25,070 bases of DNA. It comes from DATKUA01 sp965602675. Lineage in GTDB: Bacteria > Acidobacteriota > DATKUA01. The notes beneath the pieces were generated by a model, which saw only the letters and a list, made by a program, of their open reading frames with translations, made no database searches and was not told the origin of the DNA. Shown here piece by piece: positions 7,619 to 17,587 of this stretch. The position numbers and the translations under genes were made by a program. Where the stretch lies: positions 1-25,070 of the forward strand of contig CBFCZO010000040.1 in NCBI GenBank assembly GCA_965602675.1. The letters run 5' to 3'. Each line of letters opens with the position of its first letter. The stretch's first letter is position 1.

Positions 7619-8451
7619 CTGCTCCACCTCACCCTCAGTATCACCTCTTCCGAACCCGGGATCGCGACGAACTCGCCCGCCTCCGGAGATTGGCGGTAAA
7701 TCTGATAATGCCGCAGCTCGAAGCGGTCGCCGCCCGAGATATCCTGCGTGCTGCCCTGCCGCATCACGATTACCCTCAGCCCCTGGTCGCGCAGCGCATC
7801 CAGCACGGGCAGCAGCGGCCTGCCAACCAGCCTGGGAAGCATCACCAACTTTGGCCGACTGCCCCGGCTCTCAAGCACGTCGATGAATTCGGTGATAATT
7901 GGCGTCGATGGCTGCGGCGACTGGGCTATCACCAAGCTCTCCTGCACCTCGTCGGAATACGAGGTCAGCCGCCGGCGCACCTTGAAACCCTTCTGCTCAG
8001 CCACCAGCGTCGCCTCGCGCAGCGACATCCCCACCAGGTTCGGAACGAGAACCTGCCTGAAACCGGCGCTGAGGGTCACGCTCACGATGCGGCCGCGCTT
8101 GATCCTCGAGCCTGCCGCTGGGTCCTGGCCGAGTATCCGCCCCTCCATGTATATGTCGCTGTACTTGCGCTGATCCTCAACTTTCACTCTCAGGCTGCGC
8201 ATCGAAAGCATGTCGGCCGCCGCGTCGGGTTGCATGTCGATCAGGTCGGGCACCTCCCGCACATCGCTGCTGAGTGAAGAGATCAGGCTCCACCACGCCG
8301 CAAGGGCGAAGATCAGCAGCGGCAGCGCAAGCAGAGCGGGCCACTTCAGCATCCTCAACACAAACTTGCCCAACTTCACGCTGCCGTCCACCGCCCCGCG
8401 AAAGAATGCGCCAAGCGATTCGGGCTTCGGAATCCGTATCTTGATCTTCAT
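7615..8451 (-). CDS. Single-pass membrane protein with three PASTA domains, no kinase
   Basis: A 278-aa protein with a basic cytoplasmic N-terminus (residues 1-36, including IKIRIPKPE), one transmembrane helix at about 38-57, and three extracytoplasmic PASTA-like domains at about 63-130, 131-200 and 205-278. PASTA signatures are visible as VPDLIDMQPDAAADML, then ILGQDPAAGSRIKRG, VPNLVGMSLREATLVAEQ, IAQSPQP, LPRLVGRPLLPVLDALRDQG and YRQSPEAGEFV. In PknB/Stk1-type kinases such domains bind peptidoglycan fragments or lipid II, but no kinase domain is present. A role in sensing or binding cell-wall material is therefore inference. It overlaps rpe by 4 nt (ATGA). I recall PASTA-rpe pairs from other Gram-negative genomes, often behind fmt/rsmB, which are not in this window. 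Confidence 0.9.
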   Translation of the reverse strand: MKIKIRIPKPESLGAFFRGAVDGSVKLGKFVLRMLKWPALLALPLLIFALAAWWSLISSLSSDVREVPDLIDMQPDAAADMLSMRSLRVKVEDQRKYSDIYMEGRILGQDPAAGSRIKRGRIVSVTLSAGFRQVLVPNLVGMSLREATLVAEQKGFKVRRRLTSYSDEVQESLVIAQSPQPSTPIITEFIDVLESRGSRPKLVMLPRLVGRPLLPVLDALRDQGLRVIVMRQGSTQDISGGDRFELRHYQIYRQSPEAGEFVAIPGSEEVILRVRWSR

Positions 8452-8501
8452 GGCTGTCGCGAAAAGCTATTACCTTTGCCGGGAAACTGCTGCCGTGGGG
8501 G

Positions 8502-8530
8502 AGATTAGCACGCCGCGCGGAGACACTCAA
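8502..8530 (-). promoter_or_regulatory. Predicted promoter of the PASTA-rpe operon
   Basis: On the minus strand TTGAGT (8530-8525) and TAATCT (8507-8502) are 17 nt apart, and TG plus one base precedes the -10 box (extended -10 form). The -35 box falls exactly in the loop of a 6-bp inverted repeat, GCGCGG (8515-8520) and CCGCGC (8531-8536), which could be an operator. The leader would be about 45 nt. Confidence 0.4.
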
Positions 8531-8571
8531 CCGCGCGTTCGACTCCGCCGCTCGTCCCGGCTCGCCCCAAG

Positions 8572-8612
8572 TTGACAGCGATGCTGAAAAAGGAATAAAC
8601 TGTCAGCTAGCT
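8572..8612 (+). promoter_or_regulatory. Predicted promoter of crp/fnr-like gene with overlapping inverted repeats
   Basis: A perfect TTGACA (8572-8577) and TAAACT (8596-8601) are separated by 18 nt. TGACAG (8573-8578) and CTGTCA (8600-8605) are perfect inverted copies, one on the -35 box and one on the end of the -10 box. The palindrome AGCTAGCT (8605-8612) follows near the predicted start of transcription. These are candidate sites for autoregulation by the encoded regulator. The leader would be only about 15-25 nt. Confidence 0.5.
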
Positions 8613-8632
8613 TACGATTTGTGACCGGACTA

Positions 8633-9310
8633 ATGCTCAATCTCTCCGAACTCGATATCTTCGAAGGCCTGAGCGAAGGCCTAAGGGCACGGCTCAGATC
8701 ATCGACGGTTCTCTTGACCCTTGAAAAGGGCGAGGTGGTCTACCTCCCCGGCGAGCACAGCGACCACCTCTATATCGTCGCCGCGGGACGGATCAGAATC
8801 TCCAAGCTTAGTGAAACCGGCAGGGAGTTGACGCTCGCCTACCACGAGCCCGGAGAAATCTTCGGAGAGCACACCCTGCTCGACGGACGACCGCGAAGGA
8901 CGATGGCCGTAGCCCTCATGCACTCCAACGTCTGGGCCGTCCCGAGGGAGGAATGCCTCGCCCTGGCACACTCCTCCTCGGTCTTCGCGCTGCGCGTCGG
9001 CACCATCATCGGCCGCAGGCGCCATGAGCTAGAAAACCGCATGGAAAAGCTCGTCTTCAGGGATGTCCCGGCGCGGCTAGCCTTCCAGCTGCTCTGGCTC
9101 GCCGGTAAATACGGTGTCGAAAAGGATGACTCGACCGAGATCGACCTGCAGCTCTCGCAGATGGAGCTGGCAAACATGATCGGCGCCACCCGCGAGACCA
9201 CCAGCACCGCGCTCAACGAGCTGAAACGCGTGGGAATCCTCGGGACGAGCCATCGCAGGATAATCATCAAGGATATGCAGAGGCTCAAGGACTTGGAGGA
9301 GTTTCTATGA
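8633..9310 (+). CDS. Crp/Fnr-family transcriptional regulator
   Basis: A 225-aa DNA-binding regulator from the ATG at 8633; an in-frame GTG at 8621 is possible, and neither has a clear ribosome-binding site. The N-terminal cyclic-nucleotide-binding-like barrel covers about residues 5-120, with YIVAAGRIRISK and the phosphate-binding-cassette region FGEHTLLDGRPRRTMAVAL keeping the Gly-Glu and Arg positions seen in nucleotide-binding members. The long dimer helix follows at about 120-150. The winged helix-turn-helix is LSQMELANMIGATRETTS followed by ALNELKRVGIL. There is no N-terminal cysteine cluster, so an Fnr-type iron-sulphur sensor is unlikely. The gene ends in an ATGA overlap with htrA, so the regulator and protease are made together. 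The effector ligand and targets are unknown. Confidence 0.92.
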   Translation: MLNLSELDIFEGLSEGLRARLRSSTVLLTLEKGEVVYLPGEHSDHLYIVAAGRIRISKLSETGRELTLAYHEPGEIFGEHTLLDGRPRRTMAVALMHSNVWAVPREECLALAHSSSVFALRVGTIIGRRRHELENRMEKLVFRDVPARLAFQLLWLAGKYGVEKDDSTEIDLQLSQMELANMIGATRETTSTALNELKRVGILGTSHRRIIIKDMQRLKDLEEFL

Positions 9311-10527
9311 GCAACCGCTTGAATTTCGCCGCATTCGCGCTCTGGTACTTTCTCAGCGGAATGGCGGTCCTCTTCGTTTTTCTCGTACTCTTCGATGTCA
9401 ACCCGCACGGGCTCGTCTTCCCGGGCTCCGACTCCGCCGTGCAGGGCCCGATGTGGCACGAGAACAGCCCCGCCGTGGCTGCCCGCTCCGTCTCCGCGGG
9501 GGATGCGCAGCAGATCGACGACTCCCGCAGCAACGCCATCGTCCGCGCCATCGGCAATGTCAACGAGGCGGTCGTCAGCATCGGCATCATCGTCCAACAG
9601 CGCTATATCAGCCCCCACAACCGCGATTACTGGGATTACTTCCTGCGCCGCGGCTCCACCACGCGCAAGTACTACCCCAAGATCGGCACCGGCTTCCTGA
9701 TTAACGCAGAGGGAATCATCGTCACTAACCATCACGTCATCGAGGGCGGTAGGGAAGTGGTGGTGACGCTGCAGGACGGCACCGAGGTTCCCGGCGAAGT
9801 GATAGGCTTCGATAAAACCCTCGACATCGCCGTGATCAAGATCGAGGGCGGCGGCCACCCCTACGCGCCGCTCGGAGACAGCGACGGGCTGATCATCGGC
9901 GAATGGGCAATCGCCATCGGCAACCCTTACGGCTCCCTCCTGCAGGACAACCACCCCACAGTCACCGTCGGCGTCATCTCCGCCGTCAACCGCCAGTTCC
10001 GCGGCTCTTCCGAGGAGGGCCGCTACTACCAGAACATGATTCAGACCGACGCCGCCATCAATCCCGGCAATTCCGGAGGACCCCTGATCAACAGCCGCGG
10101 CGAGGTCGTCGGCATCAACACATTCATCTTCAGCCAGAGCGGCGGCAACGTCGGCCTCGGCTTCGCCATCCCGGTCAACACCGCCAAACGCGTCGTGCAC
10201 GAAATCCTCACCTACGGAAAAATCCGCCAGGTCTGGCTCGGCTTCCAGGGGCAGGAGATCGGCACGCTGATGGCTCGCTCGCTCGAACGCTCCACCACCG
10301 ACGGCGTCATCATTACCTACGTCGAGTCCGGAAGCCCTGCTGAAGAGGCCGGCCTGCAGCGCGGCGACATCATCGTCGAGATGGATGGCATCCCGGTCAA
10401 AAAAGCCAACGACGCCAACGCCAAGATCAACTCCCTGCGCGTCGGCGACCGCCTGCAAGTGAAGATCGAGCGCAACGGCCGCACGGAAACCGTCGAGGTC
10501 GTCGCCAAGGAACAGCCGGGGATGTGA
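9307..10527 (+). CDS. Membrane-anchored HtrA/DegS-like serine protease with one PDZ domain
   Basis: A 406-aa S1C-family protease. Residues 8-29 form an uncleaved N-terminal transmembrane anchor, so the protein should sit on the periplasmic face of the inner membrane, like DegS. The trypsin-like domain begins near GTGFLINAEGIIVTNHHVI, with catalytic His143, Asp173 (KTLDIAV) and Ser256 (NPGNSGGPL). A single PDZ domain follows at about residues 300-400, with GSPAEEAGLQRGDIIVEMDG. One PDZ and a membrane anchor resemble DegS (a stress sensor) more than the two-PDZ DegP, but direct quality-control proteolysis is equally possible. Translation starts inside the regulator's stop codon (ATGA) after a strong GGAGGA site. 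No RseA or RpoE homologue is in the window, so its signalling partner, if any, is elsewhere. Confidence 0.94.
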   Translation: MSNRLNFAAFALWYFLSGMAVLFVFLVLFDVNPHGLVFPGSDSAVQGPMWHENSPAVAARSVSAGDAQQIDDSRSNAIVRAIGNVNEAVVSIGIIVQQRYISPHNRDYWDYFLRRGSTTRKYYPKIGTGFLINAEGIIVTNHHVIEGGREVVVTLQDGTEVPGEVIGFDKTLDIAVIKIEGGGHPYAPLGDSDGLIIGEWAIAIGNPYGSLLQDNHPTVTVGVISAVNRQFRGSSEEGRYYQNMIQTDAAINPGNSGGPLINSRGEVVGINTFIFSQSGGNVGLGFAIPVNTAKRVVHEILTYGKIRQVWLGFQGQEIGTLMARSLERSTTDGVIITYVESGSPAEEAGLQRGDIIVEMDGIPVKKANDANAKINSLRVGDRLQVKIERNGRTETVEVVAKEQPGM

Positions 10528-10557
10528 CTTGGCCCGGCACTGAGGTGATGACGCAGG

Positions 10558-10566
10558 TGTTATGAT
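10558..10566 (+). promoter_or_regulatory. Predicted extended -10 promoter of the lol operon
   Basis: TGTTATGAT matches the extended -10 form (TG, one base, then TATGAT). No good -35 box is seen 17 nt upstream, which is common for extended -10 promoters. The predicted start near 10573 would place the following hairpin in the 5' leader of lolC. The same TGTTAT core occurs upstream of ompH2 and of the 68-aa gene. Confidence 0.4.
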
Positions 10567-10569
10567 ATG

Positions 10570-10615
10570 ATTACCCGCCCGCTGCCCGCTTCGTCTCGCT
10601 TCGGGCAGGGGTAAT
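10570..10615 (+). repeat. Long bulged inverted repeat between htrA and lolC
   Basis: ATTACCC (10570-10576) pairs with GGGTAAT (10609-10615), and CTGCCCG (10582-10588) pairs with CGGGCAG (10602-10608). Together they make 14 paired bases with a 5-nt bulge on one side and a 13-nt loop. The loop edges carry the direct repeat CGCTTCG. It is too long and regular to be chance, but it has no U-tract. It may be a leader structure for lolC, an htrA 3' end or a dispersed palindromic element. Confidence 0.6.
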
Positions 10616-10648
10616 GAGCCAAAAACAGAGAATATTCAGCCCGGTAAA

Positions 10649-11890
10649 TTGAGATACCAGGTCTTCATCGCCATGCGCTACCTGCGCGCCAAGCACAAGC
10701 AGGCGTTCACCTCGGTGATCACCGTGATCTCCATCATCGGCGTCGCCATCGGAGTCGCAGCGCTCGTCGTCGCACTCAGCCTGATGACGGGCATGCACGA
10801 CGAGATCCGCGACAAGATTCTCGGCTCGCGCGCCCACCTCACAATCTACGGCGGCTCCAGCGAGAGCACCATCGAAGACTTCCGCGAGGTGCGCGAGCGC
10901 GTCCTCCACATCGACGGCGTCCTCGGCGCTGCTCCCATGGTCCGCGAAAAAGGGCTACTGCAAACCCGACTCGGCAGCGAGGGCGTTATCGTCCACGGCG
11001 TCAGGCCAGGCGAATCGAGCAACGTCATCGACGTCTTTGACATGATGGTCCAGGGCGACTGGCGCGACATGGAGCAGGAGGAGGGCGAGTCGCGGCGCAG
11101 GGGCATTCTCATCGGCGAGGACCTTGCCACATACCTCGGCGTCGTCCCCGACGACAAGGTCTACCTGCTCACTCTCTCCACAATGACTCTCTCGCCCGCA
11201 GGCATGATACCCAAGCGCCTCATCTACCGCGTCGCAGGCATCTACAAAACCGGCGACTGGTTCGCCGACACCTACCACTGCTACGTGCCCATCGGCGACC
11301 TCCAGCGCACACTCGGCCTCGGCGACTCGATCACCATGCTCCAGGTCAAAATCAGCGACATCTTCGATGCCACCGCCATGAAACAGCGCGTTGAAAGCGC
11401 CCTCGAAGGCCGCTACATCGTCCGAACCTGGATCGAGGAAAACTCCGGCTTCTTCGAGGCACTGCAACTCGAAAAGCTCGCACTCTTCCTCACCATCACA
11501 CTCATCGTCACCGTCGCCGCTCTCAACATCATCTCCTCGCTCATCATGCTCGTGATGGAGAAAAACCGCGACATCGGAGTGCTCATGAGCATGGGCGCCA
11601 CCAGCCGGGGCGTCATGGCTTCCTTCATGCTACAGGGCCTAATCATCGGCGTCGTCGGCACACTCGTCGGGGCGCTCCTCGGCACCGGGATTAGCTGGGC
11701 CCTCGACTTCTTCGGAGTCATCCAACTCCCCGGAGAGGTCTACACCATCACCCAGGTCCGCTTCAAAGTCGTGCTCATGGATGTGGCCGTCGTCTGCGGC
11801 CTGGCCCTGCTGATCAGCCTGCTCGCCACGCTCTACCCGGCCTGGAAGGCCTCGCGCCTGCGGCCCGCGGAGGCGCTGCGTTATGAATAG
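10649..11890 (+). CDS. LolC/LolE-family lipoprotein-releasing ABC transporter permease
   Basis: A 413-aa inner-membrane permease of the system that extracts lipoproteins from the inner membrane and hands them to LolA. The N-terminus MRYQVFIAMRYLRAKHKQ, then FTSVITVISIIGVAIGVAAL, is characteristic of LolC/E. TM1 is at about 22-45, a large periplasmic MacB-like domain follows to about residue 265, then three C-terminal helices, with the conserved MEKNRDIGVLMSMGA loop near residue 300 and YPAWKASRLRPAEALRYE at the end. The start is a TTG at 10649, chosen because family members begin just before the FIA-RYLRA motif; the first ATG (10673) would cut that motif. It overlaps lolD by 8 nt. Only one permease gene is present, so it may act as a homodimer (LolF-like) unless a partner lies elsewhere. 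Confidence 0.93.
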   Translation: MRYQVFIAMRYLRAKHKQAFTSVITVISIIGVAIGVAALVVALSLMTGMHDEIRDKILGSRAHLTIYGGSSESTIEDFREVRERVLHIDGVLGAAPMVREKGLLQTRLGSEGVIVHGVRPGESSNVIDVFDMMVQGDWRDMEQEEGESRRRGILIGEDLATYLGVVPDDKVYLLTLSTMTLSPAGMIPKRLIYRVAGIYKTGDWFADTYHCYVPIGDLQRTLGLGDSITMLQVKISDIFDATAMKQRVESALEGRYIVRTWIEENSGFFEALQLEKLALFLTITLIVTVAALNIISSLIMLVMEKNRDIGVLMSMGATSRGVMASFMLQGLIIGVVGTLVGALLGTGISWALDFFGVIQLPGEVYTITQVRFKVVLMDVAVVCGLALLISLLATLYPAWKASRLRPAEALRYE

Positions 11891-12572
11891 CGCCCACAAC
11901 AGCGATCTGCTCAGGATCGAGCGCATCTCCAAATCATTCAGCATCGGCGACCGCACTCTCCGCATCCTCCGCGGCGTCAGCTTCGAAATCTCGCCCGGCG
12001 AGCTCGTCGCAGTCACCGGGCCCTCGGGCGTCGGCAAAACCACGCTGCTGCACATCATCGGCACCCTCGACGTACCCGATACCGGGGAAATCCGCTACGG
12101 CGACGTCGCGCGCAGCGAGCTCAAGGGCGCCGCACTGTCCGCCTTCCGCAACGCACACATCGGCTTCGTCTTCCAGTTTTTCCAGCTTCTGCCCGAATTC
12201 ACCGCGCTCGAAAACGTGATGATGCCCCTGCTCATAGCCGGGCCCGATCGCGCTGCGGCCGAGCGCCGGGCTGCCGAAGTGCTCGAGGAGGTGGGCCTGG
12301 AACAGCGGCGGAACCATTTCCCCAGCCAGCTCTCAGGAGGAGAGCAGCAACGCGCAGCCATCGCTCGCGCGCTCGTCGCCTCTCCCAGGCTACTGCTAGC
12401 CGACGAACCCACGGGCAACCTCGACGTCAACACCGGGCGCCGCGTCTTCGACCTCTTCCGCAAGCTGCAGAAGGAGCGCGGCCTCACATCCCTCATCGTC
12501 ACGCACAACCTCGAGATCGCCGGCCGCTGCGACCGCGTCCTCGACCTGGGGGCGCTTTCGCAAAACGATTGA
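11883..12572 (+). CDS. lolD: LolD-type lipoprotein-releasing ABC transporter ATP-binding protein
   Basis: The 229-aa ATPase that powers the adjacent permease. All nucleotide-binding motifs are intact: Walker A GPSGVGKTT at 46-54, Q-loop Gln98 (FVFQFFQLLPEFTALENV), signature LSGGEQQR at 150-157, Walker B LLLADEPTGNLD at 170-181 and H-loop His208. The FQFFQLLPEFTALENVMMPL region is typical of the LolD/MacB group. Its ATG at 11883 lies inside the end of the permease gene (8-nt overlap), and GGAGG at 11869-11873 within the permease frame serves as ribosome-binding site, so the two are translationally coupled. MacB/FtsE-like ATPases are the main alternative, but the LolC/E permease partner favours LolD. 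Confidence 0.93.
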   Translation: MNSAHNSDLLRIERISKSFSIGDRTLRILRGVSFEISPGELVAVTGPSGVGKTTLLHIIGTLDVPDTGEIRYGDVARSELKGAALSAFRNAHIGFVFQFFQLLPEFTALENVMMPLLIAGPDRAAAERRAAEVLEEVGLEQRRNHFPSQLSGGEQQRAAIARALVASPRLLLADEPTGNLDVNTGRRVFDLFRKLQKERGLTSLIVTHNLEIAGRCDRVLDLGALSQND

Positions 12573-12624
12573 CACGCAGCCCGGCTCGAAACCCTTGTAG
12601 CCGAAGTTACAGTTAGTTAATGGT

Positions 12625-12653
12625 TTGACATGGATAATAGTGATTACTAACAT
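12625..12653 (+). promoter_or_regulatory. Predicted sigma70-type promoter of clpC
   Basis: A perfect TTGACA (12625-12630) and TAACAT (12648-12653) are separated by 17 nt in the 166-nt gap between lolD and clpC. The predicted start near 12660 gives a leader of about 79 nt before the ATG at 12739. I see no CIRCE or CtsR-type operator in it. Confidence 0.6.
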
Positions 12654-12738
12654 TACGGTCTCCGTTTGACGCCGCCGGAGAACATCAAAGCCGGGAAAAC
12701 CAACATACTCCCGATGCGGCGATCGGTTAGAGGCATGC

Positions 12739-15183
<2,445 letters not shown>

Positions 15184-15187
15184 AAAT

Positions 15188-17494
15188 ATGAAAGCTAGCT
15201 GGGTAATAACGCTTCTCCTGATGCTTCTCATGCAGCCCGCCGGGCTCCTCGCCCAGGACGAACAGGAAGAGCTCACTATCGACCGCATCGTTGTCGCCGG
15301 CAACGGCAGGGTCCCGACCGACACGATTCTCACCTACGTCACGCTCGAGGCGGGAGACCGATTCGACGAGCGCCTGCTCCGCAACGATTTCAGGGCCCTC
15401 TGGAACACCGGCTTCTTCTCCAACCTCAGAATTCTGCGCAGCGAGCCGGTCAACGGCAGCGTCGTCGTGACCATCGAGGTCGAGGAGCGGCCGCTGGTCC
15501 GCGAGATCGTTTACGAAGGGCTAAAGGCGGTCTCAAAGGGCGACATCGAAAAGAAAATGGAGGAGAACCCCACCGGCGTAATCGAAATCGATAAAGGCCA
15601 GCCGGTCGACCTCAACACCGTCTCCAAGGTGATGGCCCTCATCCGCGAGCTGATGGCGGAAAAAGGCCTCGAGTTCGGCGACGTCACCTATGAGCTGCGC
15701 CCCGTCGGCCCCATCGAGGTCGACCTCGTCTTCAACGTCAGGGAAGGCGGAAAGGTCAAAATCAAGGAGGTCCGCTTCATCGGCAACGAAAAATTCAGCC
15801 AGTGGGATCTCACCAAAGTCATGAAAAAATCACGACCCACATGGATTTTCTCCTGGGTTCAGAAGGACAACATCTACAGCTCGAAGCTGCTCAAGGAAGA
15901 CCTCTTCGAGGTCGAGAAGTTCTACGCTGACTACGGCTACCTCCGCGTCAACGTCAAAGAGCCGATTGTCGAGCCGATTGGAGAGGATAACATCTCGGTC
16001 ATCATCAAAGTACCCGTCAGCGAGGGCCAGCGCTACCGCATCAACAGCCTCTCCTTCGAGGGAAACAAGCTGCTCCCCGATAACCTCCTGAAGGTCTTCT
16101 ACCGCAAGGTCAAGGAGGGCAGCATCTACAGCCGCAAAGCCATCGAGAAGGGCAGCGAGGAGGTCCGCGACCTCTACTTCAGCCGCGGCTACATCGACGC
16201 CTACATTCAGGATCGCATCACTTACATCCCCGACAAGCCCGGCTACGTAGACCTCCATTTCTTCGTCAGGGAGGGCGAGCCATACATCGTCAACTCCATC
16301 GAGTTCGAAGGCAACCACACAACACGCGACAAGGTCGTACGCCGCAACATCTACGTCGTCGAGCAGCAGCCGTTCAACATCGAGGCTTTCAAGGACAGCC
16401 TGCGCCGCCTCCAGCAGCTCGGCTTCTTCGGCTCAGTCGAGCCCGAGCTCGTACCCAATCCGCAGGACAAGTCCGTCGATCTCAAAATCAGGCTCACCGA
16501 AACCGGACGCAACCAGATTCAGTTCGGCGGCGGCTACAGCGGGCTCGAGGGCGCGTTCGTCAACTTCGCCTTCAAAACAAGCAACTTCTGGGGACAGGGC
16601 CAGGAGCTCGGCTTCCTCGTTCAGACGGGCGGCAGAAACGAAAACTACGAAATCTCGTTCTTCGATCCATGGCTCTTCAACAGGCCCATCGGCGCCGGCA
16701 TCACCTTCTTCAGCCGTGACTTCGAGTTCCAGGACTTCATCCGCCGCGGCAGAGGAGGGCGCATCAACCTCTCTTACAGGCTGGGTCGATTCCTCTCCTC
16801 ATTCATCGAATACCGATACGAACTCGTCGAGATCCGCAACCCCGCCGACTACAATTACTACTCCGTTTACTATCCGGAGGGAAAGGTCGCCACCGGCAGC
16901 GTCACCCCCACGCTCGTCTACAACACAGTCGATCACCCCCTGCTCTCCACGCGCGGCAACCGACACACACTCAGCCTCGAATACGGCTCCTCTATCTTTG
17001 GCGGCGACATCTCTTTCCTTAAAACCAAGATCGAGAGCATCGTGCATTTACCCCTCACACCCAGGAACATCGTCCGCTTCCGCGGCCAGATCGGATACGC
17101 CTGGCTCCTCGACGACGATCCCGAAGCACGGCTGCCCGTCTTCGAGCGCTTCTTCATGGGAGGCGAATACACCGTCCGCGGCTACGAGCTCCGAACCATC
17201 GGGCCGCGCGCCGCCAACGGCTACATCATCGGCGGCACAAGCTCGCTGCTCTTCAACTTCGAGTACATGTTCCTGCTCACGCCCGAAATCCGCATCGTGC
17301 CCTTCGTCGACGCCGGTAACGCTTACGACGGCAAAATAGATTTCAAAGACCTGCAATACAGCGCTGGCGTGGAAATGCGCTTCTTCGTGCCCGTGATGAA
17401 TGTACCCTTCAGGTTTATCTTCGCGCACCCCGTAAATCCGAAGGAATACCATCGCACCAGCGCTTTCCACTTCACTATTGGGACTAATTTCTAA
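15188..17494 (+). CDS. bamA: Outer membrane protein assembly factor BamA
   Basis: The 768-aa central subunit of the Bam machine. A signal peptide (MKASWVITLLLMLLMQPAGLLA, probably cleaved after Ala22) is followed by five POTRA domains to about residue 440. Recurring POTRA cues are IDRIVVAGNGRVPTDTI, IKEVRFIGNEKFSQWDL, INSLSFEGNKLLPDN and VNSIEFEGNHTTRDKV. The C-terminal 16-strand barrel contains the conserved VRGY (663-666) of the L6 loop and ends in phenylalanine (TIGTNF), the usual C-terminal barrel signal. The frame is open from a GTG at 15152 inside clpC, but the ATG at 15188, four bases after the clpC stop and preceded by GGGGA, gives the signal peptide. It is followed by ompH1, ompH2 and lpxD, the classic bamA-skp-lpxD order. 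Confidence 0.97.
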   Translation: MKASWVITLLLMLLMQPAGLLAQDEQEELTIDRIVVAGNGRVPTDTILTYVTLEAGDRFDERLLRNDFRALWNTGFFSNLRILRSEPVNGSVVVTIEVEERPLVREIVYEGLKAVSKGDIEKKMEENPTGVIEIDKGQPVDLNTVSKVMALIRELMAEKGLEFGDVTYELRPVGPIEVDLVFNVREGGKVKIKEVRFIGNEKFSQWDLTKVMKKSRPTWIFSWVQKDNIYSSKLLKEDLFEVEKFYADYGYLRVNVKEPIVEPIGEDNISVIIKVPVSEGQRYRINSLSFEGNKLLPDNLLKVFYRKVKEGSIYSRKAIEKGSEEVRDLYFSRGYIDAYIQDRITYIPDKPGYVDLHFFVREGEPYIVNSIEFEGNHTTRDKVVRRNIYVVEQQPFNIEAFKDSLRRLQQLGFFGSVEPELVPNPQDKSVDLKIRLTETGRNQIQFGGGYSGLEGAFVNFAFKTSNFWGQGQELGFLVQTGGRNENYEISFFDPWLFNRPIGAGITFFSRDFEFQDFIRRGRGGRINLSYRLGRFLSSFIEYRYELVEIRNPADYNYYSVYYPEGKVATGSVTPTLVYNTVDHPLLSTRGNRHTLSLEYGSSIFGGDISFLKTKIESIVHLPLTPRNIVRFRGQIGYAWLLDDDPEARLPVFERFFMGGEYTVRGYELRTIGPRAANGYIIGGTSSLLFNFEYMFLLTPEIRIVPFVDAGNAYDGKIDFKDLQYSAGVEMRFFVPVMNVPFRFIFAHPVNPKEYHRTSAFHFTIGTNF

Positions 17495-17506
17495 TTTATG
17501 TATAAT
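17478..17506 (+). promoter_or_regulatory. Predicted promoter of ompH1, -35 box inside bamA
   Basis: TTGGGA (17478-17483, within the last codons of bamA) and a perfect TATAAT (17501-17506) are 17 nt apart. Transcription would begin near 17513 and leave a leader of about 75 nt before the GTG start at 17588. This is one of the strongest promoter matches in the window. Confidence 0.6.
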
Positions 17507-17587
17507 GACCGCCCCCCGTTCCACGCAATCGCCGGGAAGCACCCGCGATGCGGCACCGGGGTATCTAGATTAGCAGGAGAACGTATC

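Noticed and set aside
8839..10458. Long (539-codon) open frame on the minus strand opposite the regulator and htrA
   Set aside because: It is antisense to two genes with complete catalytic and DNA-binding motifs. Its protein is a valine-, alanine- and aspartate-rich composition typical of the reverse of C-ending codons and matches no family.
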